Assembly: GCA_023264755.1 (NCBI GenBank)
Contig: JAHFVB010000371.1
Span: 1 to 5,441, forward strand
Reading direction: 5' to 3'
DNA length: 5,441 bases
DNA from: Mycobacterium sp.
GTDB lineage: Bacteria; Actinomycetota; Actinomycetes; Mycobacteriales; Mycobacteriaceae
This document shows, piece after piece, positions 1 to 5,271 of the stretch (the stretch's first letter is position 1; each line of letters starts with the position of its first letter). The notes under the pieces are model-generated. The model was not told the origin of the DNA. It did not search any database and was given only the letters and a program-made list of their open reading frames with translations. The translations under genes were made by a program, and so were the position numbers.

Positions 1-2
1 CG

Positions 3-89
3 CGTGTGCTTCGGGCAGGCGGGGCGGCGAGCCGGAGGCTGGTGCAGGCCCTCGTCCGTCACATCCCGAGCCGCCCGATCAGCGGTTAG
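3..89 (+). CDS. Possible 3' end of an upstream gene (partial, unidentified)
   Basis: This frame is open from the window edge to a TAG at 87-89 and would encode the last 28 residues of a protein, rich in Arg, Ala and Val and ending in SRPISG. Its third codon positions are mostly G or C (about 23 of 28), as expected for a real gene in this genome, but another forward frame is almost as GC-rich here, so the evidence is weak. It ends 152 bases before the espE-like start, which suits the tail of the preceding gene. No function can be assigned from so short a piece. It may instead be non-coding. Confidence 0.35.
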   Translation, partial: RVLRAGGAASRRLVQALVRHIPSRPISG

Positions 90-206
90 CCAGGTTGGAG
101 AAACGCCACGTAAGAGTCGAGTCAACCGTTGCCAGCGAGTTTCGCGGACGACGCTCGGACAGCGCGGCGGGCGATGGAATTCGTGCACCAGGGGGGGTGT
201 ATCCGC

Positions 207-215
207 TGGTACGCT
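207..215 (+). promoter_or_regulatory. Candidate extended -10 promoter element for the esp-ecc operon
   Basis: TGG followed directly by TACGCT fits an extended -10 (TGN-TANNNT), the usual minimal housekeeping promoter pattern in mycobacteria. Transcription would start near 222, leaving a leader of about 20 bases before the espE-like ATG at 242. No good TTGACA-like -35 lies 16-19 bases upstream. A run of seven G (191-197) sits in the would-be spacer region. The match is short and could arise by chance. It is the best candidate I found in the 90-241 leader. Confidence 0.3.
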
Positions 216-225
216 CACATCCGGC

Positions 226-232
226 GAAGGGG
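226..232 (+). promoter_or_regulatory. Ribosome binding site of the espE-like gene
   Basis: GAAGGGG lies 9 bases before the ATG at 242, and a second purine stretch (GGAAAAG, 234-240) follows. This purine-rich stretch supports the ATG at 242 over the in-frame TTG at 95 and GTG at 197, which lack a well-spaced site. Confidence 0.5.
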
Positions 233-241
233 TGGAAAAGC

Positions 242-1744
242 ATGGGGCTAGGAGCTCTGATCGAGGATCTCGGCGAACTCGCATCGGATGCCGGCAAGAC
301 GATGGTCGACGCCGTCGACGTGTTCGGCGACGCACCACTCGTCGGGCTAGCCAATCCGGGGCTCGGGCTCCTGGCGCAGCTCGACCACGTGGCCGAGCTG
401 GGCGGCCGGCTCGTCGACTGGGCCGACGACATCGGCCTCGACAAGGTCATGCTCGCGGCGACGTCGCCGATTCTGGCCGCCGGCCAAGCCAAGATCGCCG
501 CCCTGCGCGAGCAGACGGGTAGTGGCGAGCCCGAATGCGGCGACCGGCTGGCCGCCGGCGCCAGCGACTTCCGCCAGGCCACCGAGGTGCTGATGTCCGC
601 TCACCCCGACGGCGATTGGTCCGGCTCCGGGGCGGAGTCCTATTCCGCCGCGGACACCAGGCAGCAGGGGCGCACCACCACGCTGGCCGAGCTCGACGAC
701 CAACTTCGGACGCTGATCGCCACGGAAGCCAGCCAACTCAGGACCTGCCGGAGCACGCTCGACGACCAGTCGAACTGGTTGGCCGAGGTCGGTTTGATGA
801 CAGCCGGATACGGACTGCTTCCCGGTTTCGGAATCGCGGCGAAGGAAACCGCCGAACTCGAAGCGGTGAGCAAGGCCCTCGACGCGTGCACGGCGGCGCT
901 TCAGCAGCTGTCCGGTGAAGTCAGCGCCAACGCGGCGGCGGTGAACCAGCTGGTCGGCCAGTACTCCGGCGTCGCCGAGGGCACCGGCTCCGGAGGGTGC
1001 CCCCCGGGTCAGGGCGGCACGTACGACGACCCCCGGGGCCGGACCGAGTGCGACGGCACGACGCCCTTCGGCGCCCCAGGTAGCGGTGGCGAGTTGGGCG
1101 GGGGTGGGTCCGGTTCTGGTGGCGGGTCGGGGACCGGTTCGGGCTCGGGCGGTGCGACGTCGGCCTCGCCGAGCAGTCCCGATGTACCGAGTCCCGCGCT
1201 GCCCGAGCCGGCTTCGGGCACCGCGACCGACGCGGCAAGTGACACCGCGACCGACGCCACGGGTGGTGCCGCACCCGGCAGCCTCGGCGGCTTGCCGCCC
1301 GCACTCGGCGGGGCGCCGTCGGGATCCGGGGCGGGGATGGTCGGCGGGTTGGCGGCCCTGATAGCCGAGGTGATCAAGGCGGCGACGCAGAACTCGCCGG
1401 GTGAGCAGAGCCCGGCCGAAGCGGAAGCCGAAGCAGCGGAGCAGAAGAAGCAGGAGGAGCGGGCAGCCCAAGAAGAAGCGCGGAAGCCCGGCGAGGACGT
1501 CGTGCCAGATGGGGCGGAGGCCCGCGCTGGCAAATCCGAAGCTGGCAAACCCGATGCCGATTCAGCTACCCAATCGGGAGCTCCGGCCGAGCCGACGCCT
1601 GAGGCTGCACCGGGCGATGTCCAGCGCGGTCGCGCACCGATTCACGTCGAGCTCGACGTCGAGCCGGCCGGGCTAACGCGGCCGATGACAGTTACCTTGG
1701 ATCGGGATCGTCCGATCGTGCTGCCGCCTACGGCGACGACGTAG
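242..1744 (+). CDS. espE: EspE-like ESX-1 secretion-associated protein (EspA/EspE type)
   Basis: 500 residues, starting at ATG 242 behind a purine-rich ribosome site; the frame is open further upstream (TTG 95, GTG 197), but those starts are poorly supported. Visible parts: predicted amphipathic helices (about 1-115); WSG at 126-128 with YSAAD at 134-138, resembling the WxG and YxxxD/E signals of ESX substrates; a long helical stretch to about 240 with a glycine-rich hydrophobic segment (183-200); a Gly/Ser linker (281-304); a Pro/Ala/Thr-rich stretch; a short hydrophobic helix (366-380); a Lys/Glu/Ala-rich helix (391-415); and a beta-like tail (465-500). There is no Sec signal peptide. EspE proteins are exported, surface-associated ESX-1 substrates. 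The EspE name rests on position before espF-espG1-espH and on domain type; sequence likeness to M. tuberculosis EspE (about 400 residues) is low. The order helical domain, linker, charged helix, tail is unlike the proline-rich M. tuberculosis form as I remember it. Confidence 0.75.
   Translation: MGLGALIEDLGELASDAGKTMVDAVDVFGDAPLVGLANPGLGLLAQLDHVAELGGRLVDWADDIGLDKVMLAATSPILAAGQAKIAALREQTGSGEPECGDRLAAGASDFRQATEVLMSAHPDGDWSGSGAESYSAADTRQQGRTTTLAELDDQLRTLIATEASQLRTCRSTLDDQSNWLAEVGLMTAGYGLLPGFGIAAKETAELEAVSKALDACTAALQQLSGEVSANAAAVNQLVGQYSGVAEGTGSGGCPPGQGGTYDDPRGRTECDGTTPFGAPGSGGELGGGGSGSGGGSGTGSGSGGATSASPSSPDVPSPALPEPASGTATDAASDTATDATGGAAPGSLGGLPPALGGAPSGSGAGMVGGLAALIAEVIKAATQNSPGEQSPAEAEAEAAEQKKQEERAAQEEARKPGEDVVPDGAEARAGKSEAGKPDADSATQSGAPAEPTPEAAPGDVQRGRAPIHVELDVEPAGLTRPMTVTLDRDRPIVLPPTATT
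1219..1257 (+). repeat. 15-base direct repeat inside the espE-like gene
   Basis: CACCGCGACCGACGC occurs perfectly at 1219-1233 and 1243-1257, 24 bases apart start to start. It encodes a duplicated Thr-Ala-Thr-Asp-Ala unit (residues 327-331 and 335-339) in the disordered Ala/Pro/Thr-rich region. The period is a multiple of three, so copy changes keep the frame. Confidence 0.85.
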
Positions 1745-1756
1745 CAAGATAGAGAC

Positions 1757-1764
1757 GAGGGGGT
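1757..1764 (+). promoter_or_regulatory. Ribosome binding site of espF
   Basis: GAGGGGGT is placed just upstream of the ATG at 1768; the GAGG core ends 7 bases before it. It lies wholly in the 23-base gap after the espE-like stop codon and fixes the espF start. Confidence 0.65.
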
Positions 1765-1767
1765 CCG

Positions 1768-2073
1768 ATGTCCGAGCTGCGCGTCACTGAGGCGCATCTG
1801 CGCGAGTTGGTGGCAAAGCAAGGTGAAGCGGCGGCTGCCATCGGGTCGGCGACCGGTGCGGTCGACGGCCTGGGTGCCGCGGTCGCTGCCACGCACGGGC
1901 CGGTGGCCTCGGCCACCGCCGCTGCGGTGCAGGCCGCCGAGGACGCCCGCCGCCGCGCCGGTGCGCAAACGGCAGCCGAGTCGGGCGGCCTTCGGGATCG
2001 GCTCGGCGCGACGGCGGTGGTGTACGCCGGCGTCGACCAGAGCGCGAGCCAAGCGCTCACGACACGAAACTAG
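1768..2073 (+). CDS. espF: EspF, small secreted ESX-1 substrate (EspC/EspF family)
   Basis: 101 residues, close to the roughly 103 of M. tuberculosis EspF and EspC. The family marks are a THGP motif at residues 42-45 in the middle of the protein and YAGVD at 86-90 near the C-terminus, a perfect YxxxD/E export signal of type VII substrates. The rest is Ala-rich and predicted helical, giving a helix-turn-helix hairpin like WxG100-type proteins. There is no signal peptide or membrane segment. The family is secreted through ESX-1 together with a partner: EspA-EspC in one locus, EspE-EspF in this one. The adjacent position 23 bases after the espE-like gene supports a substrate pair. The tail after the export motif is only 11 residues. 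EspC-like would be the other reading, but gene order favours EspF. Confidence 0.85.
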   Translation: MSELRVTEAHLRELVAKQGEAAAAIGSATGAVDGLGAAVAATHGPVASATAAAVQAAEDARRRAGAQTAAESGGLRDRLGATAVVYAGVDQSASQALTTRN

Positions 2074-2085
2074 CGCGAACTGAAC

Positions 2086-2090
2086 AGGGG
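2086..2090 (+). promoter_or_regulatory. Ribosome binding site of espG1
   Basis: AGGGG ends 8 bases before the ATG at 2099, inside the 25-base gap after espF. A second partial purine match (ACGGA) is too near the start codon to be the main site. Confidence 0.55.
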
Positions 2091-2098
2091 TAACGGAA

Positions 2099-2938
2099 AT
2101 GAGTAGCAACGGAGGCGGGCCCACCCACCTCGATGACGTAGTGGCCGTCGAAGTCACCATCGACGGGATGCTGGTCATCGCGGACAAGCTTCACCTGGTG
2201 GAGTTTCCGCCTTCGCTCGCGATCCGGCCCAACATCCCCCAGCTGGAACTGCGGAACATCGTCTGGGAACAGGTGGGCCGCGACCTGACCGCACAGGGTG
2301 TGCTCGACGTCTTCGGGACGCCACACCCGGAGGTGGCCGCGATGGTCGACACGCTGAGTCGGGCCGACCGAACCATCGAGGGACGTTGGTGGCGGCGCGA
2401 ACTCGGCGGCAAGATGGTCCGCTTCGTGGTGTGCCGCAAGGGTGACCGTCATGTGGTGGCGGCTCGGGACGACGAGTTGCTGGTGCTCCAACGAGTCGCA
2501 CCGCAAGTGGGGCTGGCGGGCATGGTGAACGTGGTGCTGGGGTCGGCGACGCCCGTCGACGTCGAACCGTTGACCGCGCCGTCGGCCAGGCTGGCGGACG
2601 CGCGGACGGCGCATCAGTTGGGCCAGTTCGGCATCAACCCGGTGTCGGCCCGTACCTACGCCAACCTGATCACCGAACCCAAGGGTTGGGTCGAGATCAC
2701 GGCCACCGAACGTCATCCCGGCGGAACCTATACCACCACCGACGTGGCGGCGGGTGTGCTCGATTCCAGCCAGGGCCGAATCGTGTCGATCCCGCGTCGC
2801 GTCGACGGCGAGCTGTACGGAAGCTTCCTGCCAGGCAGCCCGGAGAATCTGCAGCGCGCGCTCGACGGACTGATGGAATTCCTTCCTTCGCGGACCTGGT
2901 TCGACCAGTCCGACGCCTACCGCGGCTACCCGGACTGA
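2099..2938 (+). CDS. espG1: EspG1, ESX-1 PE/PPE-specific cytosolic chaperone
   Basis: 279 residues, matching the usual 280 or so of EspG1. The sequence follows the EspG family along its whole length: the N-terminal strand region IDGMLVIADKLHLV (21-34), RPNIPQ (43-48), the RWWRR segment (96-100), VRFVVCRKGDRHVVAARD (107-124), APQVGLAGMV (134-143), GWVEI (196-200) and RHPGG (205-209), then GELYGSFLPG (237-246) and NLQRALDGL (250-258). EspG proteins are soluble, bind the hydrophobic tip of the PPE member of a PE-PPE pair and deliver it to their own ESX system. No PE or PPE gene is in the window; in ESX-1 loci that pair (PE35-PPE68) lies further downstream. The first 12 residues are variable and Gly-rich. 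The gene is intact and sits mid-operon between espF and espH. Confidence 0.95.
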   Translation: MSSNGGGPTHLDDVVAVEVTIDGMLVIADKLHLVEFPPSLAIRPNIPQLELRNIVWEQVGRDLTAQGVLDVFGTPHPEVAAMVDTLSRADRTIEGRWWRRELGGKMVRFVVCRKGDRHVVAARDDELLVLQRVAPQVGLAGMVNVVLGSATPVDVEPLTAPSARLADARTAHQLGQFGINPVSARTYANLITEPKGWVEITATERHPGGTYTTTDVAAGVLDSSQGRIVSIPRRVDGELYGSFLPGSPENLQRALDGLMEFLPSRTWFDQSDAYRGYPD

Positions 2939-2944
2939 GAAAGG
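2937..2944 (+). promoter_or_regulatory. Ribosome binding site of espH, overlapping the espG1 stop
   Basis: GAGAAAGG begins within the espG1 TGA (2936-2938) and ends 10 bases before the GTG at 2955. It supports GTG as the espH start, since no upstream in-frame alternative fits. Confidence 0.5.
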
Positions 2945-2954
2945 CACCCCCTAC

Positions 2955-3554
2955 GTGGATGACTATCCGCCGCGCGACGGAGCCGATGACGTCGATGACG
3001 CCGACGACCTTGCGGCCCTGGCCTTCTACGCGCCCGAGCAGTCGGATGCGTCCGAGCTCGATGCGCTGGCCGAGTACGCGCCCTCCCACGCGGAGGACGA
3101 CCCCGACGACATCGGTAACCCCGACCACCTGGACCACGCCGACCACGTCGACGTCACCGAGGACCCCGACGACGGCTTCTTCGGGGCCGACGACGCGGCG
3201 CCCCCGAGCGACGAACCCGCGGTGCCCGTCTTCACGGTCACCAATCCACCAGGGACGGTGACGGTCACTACGTTCATGGACGGACGTGTCCACCGCATCG
3301 ACCTATCCCCGAAGGTAACCACCTTGACCGAGACTCAGTTGGCAGAGGAGATCGTCGTCATCGCCAGACTGGCCACCGCCGACGCCCGCGCGGCGCAGTT
3401 TTCCTTCATGCTCGAAGGCATGAACCAACAAGGCCATGACGAGGTCGCCACCCGCGACTTCCTCGCCCGTGACCTCGACCTGCCATCCCCCGAACAGGCC
3501 ACTGCCATGCGTGCGGAGGTCTTCGCCCACCGTTATGCGAGTGACCATGAGTGA
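2955..3554 (+). CDS. espH: EspH, cytosolic factor for EspE/EspF secretion
   Basis: 199 residues with a GTG start, 16 bases after espG1. Two halves are clear. Residues 1-88 are extremely acidic (31 Asp/Glu, no Lys, one Arg), low in complexity and probably disordered, with a twofold YAP element at 25-27 and 41-43 around DASELDALAE. Residues 91-199 form the conserved domain: FTVTNPPGTVTVTTFMDGRV (93-112) as beta strands, then ETQLAEEIVVIARLA (126-140), a long helix with QFSFMLEGM (148-156), and the C-terminal LDLPSPE (174-180) and AEVFAHRY (187-194). This order matches M. tuberculosis EspH (Rv3867), a relative of EspD. In M. marinum EspH is needed for EspE and EspF secretion, with a role like a chaperone for EspE. 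No signal peptide or membrane segment is seen. Its last codons overlap eccA1. Confidence 0.92.
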   Translation: MDDYPPRDGADDVDDADDLAALAFYAPEQSDASELDALAEYAPSHAEDDPDDIGNPDHLDHADHVDVTEDPDDGFFGADDAAPPSDEPAVPVFTVTNPPGTVTVTTFMDGRVHRIDLSPKVTTLTETQLAEEIVVIARLATADARAAQFSFMLEGMNQQGHDEVATRDFLARDLDLPSPEQATAMRAEVFAHRYASDHE

Positions 3555-3558
3555 CCAT
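3539..3558 (+). repeat. Perfect 10-base tandem repeat across the espH stop and eccA1 start
   Basis: GAGTGACCAT occurs at 3539-3548 and again at 3549-3558. The espH reading frame uses the first copy to encode Ser-Asp-His, followed by Glu and the TGA in the second copy. The eccA1 frame starts at the ATG spanning the copy junction and uses the second copy to encode Ser-Asp-His. Because the unit is 10 bases, the two copies are read in frames offset by one. Confidence 0.9.
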
Positions 3559-5268
3559 TTGGCCGGGCTGTTCGGCAGCGCGGTGGGCATGCTCCAGACT
3601 GCGCCGGCGCGTTCCCTGGAGATGTTCACCGACATCACCAACATGGACGACACCGCCTGCGACGCCTGGGTGGGACGCCTGCGGTGTGGCGACGACGACC
3701 GGGTGACCCTGTTCCGGGCGTGGTTCTCGCGGAACAACTTCGGGCGGTTGGCCGGGGCGGCCGAGATATCGATGAACGCCCTCAACGCCCGCGTTCCCAT
3801 CGGAGGACTGTTCGGCGACATCACCTATCCGGTGGTCTCGCCGCTGGCGATCACCATCGGCTTCGCGGTCCGCGAGGCTGCCGAAGGCAACTACTCCGAT
3901 GCGATGGAAGCCCTCGACGGTGTTCCGACCGCCGGGGCCGATCACCTGGTGTCCTGGGTGAAGGCGGTCATCTACGCGGCTGCCGAGCGCTGGACCGACG
4001 TCATCGAGGAGGTCAAGGGTGCCTCGCAGTGGCCGGACAAGTTCCTGGGTGCTGCCGGGGGCGTCGCACACGGAGTGGCGGCGGCCAACCTCGGCTTGTT
4101 CACCGAAGCCGAACGCCGGCTGACGGAGTCGAATGCGGCTCCCGCAGGCGAGGCCTGCGGGGTGGCGATCGCGTGGTACCTGGCGATGACCCGCCGCAGT
4201 CAGGGCAATGAAGAGTCGGCCGTCGCGTTGCTCGAATGGCTGCAGGCCACCCACCCGGAGCCCAAGGTCACCAAGGCGCTGAGGGATCCGACCTATCGGC
4301 TGGTCACCACCACCCCGGAGAAGATCGCGTCCCGCGCCGATCCGTGGGATCCGGCGAGCGTGACCACCGACAATTCCGGTCGGGAGCGGCTCCTGGCCGA
4401 GGCGCAGGCCGAACTGGACCGGCAGATCGGATTGAGCCGCGTCAAGGAGCAGATCGAAAGATACCGCGCCGCAACGCAAATGGCTCGAATCAGGGCCGCC
4501 CGCGGGATGAAGGTCGCGCAGCAGTCCAAGCACATCATCTTCACCGGCCCGCCCGGCACCGGTAAGACGACCATCGCCCGCGTCGTGGCCAACATCCTGG
4601 CGGGGCTGGGGGTCATCTCCGAACCCAAGCTCGTCGAGACGTCGCGCAAGGACTTCGTGGCCGAGTACGAGGGCCAGTCCTCGGTCAAGACCTCTCGCAC
4701 CATCGACCGTGCTGTCGGTGGGGTGCTGTTCATCGACGAGGCCTACACCCTGGTCCAGGAGCGCGACGGGCGGGCCGACCCGTTCGGCACCGAGGCCTTG
4801 GACACGCTGCTGGCCCGGATGGAGAACGACCGCGATCGGCTCGTCGTCATCATTGCGGGCTATAGCGCCGACATCGATCGGCTGTTGGAGACCAACGACG
4901 GCCTGCGGTCCCGCTTCTCCACCCGGGTGGAGTTCGACTCCTACGGCCCCAGCGAGATCGTCGAGATCGCGAAAGTGCTGGCCAAGGGCAATGATTCGAG
5001 CTTGAGTGAGGAGGCCGCCAAGCGGGTCTTCGAGGCTGCCACGTTGCTCAGCCAGCGCACGCTCAACAACAAGCCCGCGCTCGACATCGCCGGCAATGGC
5101 CGCTACGCGCGCCAACTGGTCGAGGCCGGCGAGCAGGCCCGCGACATGCGCCTGGCGCGTTCGTTGGACTTCGACACCCTCGGCGTCGAGCAGCTCAGTG
5201 AGATCAACGGTGAGGACATGGCCGGGGCCATCGACGCCGTCCACGCCCGTTTGAACGTCGGCGACTGA
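3547..5268 (+). CDS. eccA1: EccA1, AAA+ ATPase of the ESX-1 secretion system
   Basis: 573 residues from ATG 3547, the same length as M. tuberculosis EccA1; a GTG two codons upstream (3541) is possible but gives a less typical N-terminus than MSDHLAGLFGSAV. The N-terminal half (about 1-275) is helical, made of tetratricopeptide-type repeats. The C-terminal half is a CbbX-like AAA+ domain: Walker A GPPGTGKT (334-341), Walker B VLFIDEAY (393-400), a sensor 1 region around IIAGY (435-439), an arginine-finger region GLRSRF (452-457) and a sensor 2 region GNGRYARQ (516-523). All key residues are present, so it should be an active ATPase. EccA proteins are cytosolic, form rings, and are thought to act on substrates or chaperones such as EspG-bound PE/PPE. 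It overlaps espH by 8 bases and has no clear ribosome site of its own, suggesting coupled translation. Confidence 0.97.
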   Translation: MSDHLAGLFGSAVGMLQTAPARSLEMFTDITNMDDTACDAWVGRLRCGDDDRVTLFRAWFSRNNFGRLAGAAEISMNALNARVPIGGLFGDITYPVVSPLAITIGFAVREAAEGNYSDAMEALDGVPTAGADHLVSWVKAVIYAAAERWTDVIEEVKGASQWPDKFLGAAGGVAHGVAAANLGLFTEAERRLTESNAAPAGEACGVAIAWYLAMTRRSQGNEESAVALLEWLQATHPEPKVTKALRDPTYRLVTTTPEKIASRADPWDPASVTTDNSGRERLLAEAQAELDRQIGLSRVKEQIERYRAATQMARIRAARGMKVAQQSKHIIFTGPPGTGKTTIARVVANILAGLGVISEPKLVETSRKDFVAEYEGQSSVKTSRTIDRAVGGVLFIDEAYTLVQERDGRADPFGTEALDTLLARMENDRDRLVVIIAGYSADIDRLLETNDGLRSRFSTRVEFDSYGPSEIVEIAKVLAKGNDSSLSEEAAKRVFEAATLLSQRTLNNKPALDIAGNGRYARQLVEAGEQARDMRLARSLDFDTLGVEQLSEINGEDMAGAIDAVHARLNVGD

Positions 5269-5271
5269 CCC

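Noticed and set aside
93..127. Inverted repeat GGTTG / CAACC as a possible operator or hairpin in the leader
   Set aside because: Only a 5-base stem with a 25-base loop. This is expected by chance and not like a terminator or a known operator.
95..241. N-terminal extension of the espE-like protein from TTG 95 or GTG 197
   Set aside because: The 49 extra residues are basic and uncharacteristic, no well-spaced ribosome site precedes these codons, and ATG 242 has one. The G7 tract and candidate promoter fall in this stretch.
788..841. Hydrophobic segment of the EspE-like protein (residues 183-200) as a membrane helix
   Set aside because: Too short and glycine/proline-rich for a confident membrane helix. 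A helical-domain or substrate surface segment is more likely.
347..1548. Minus-strand open frames opposite the espE-like gene, rich in Arg, Pro or Leu
   Set aside because: Their composition is explained by reverse reading of Gly/Ser-, Ala- and Glu-rich codons, and they lie opposite a frame with protein-like features and a ribosome site.
2057..2947. Minus-strand frame of 296 codons opposite espG1
   Set aside because: The + strand holds a full-length, clearly recognisable EspG1. The antisense frame is a GC-driven shadow.
2686..3261. + strand Thr/Pro/Arg-rich frame overlapping the end of espG1 and the start of espH
   Set aside because: It is an out-of-frame reading of the Asp/Ala-rich espH codons (GAC repeats read as ACG/CGA) and of the espG1 end, both better supported.
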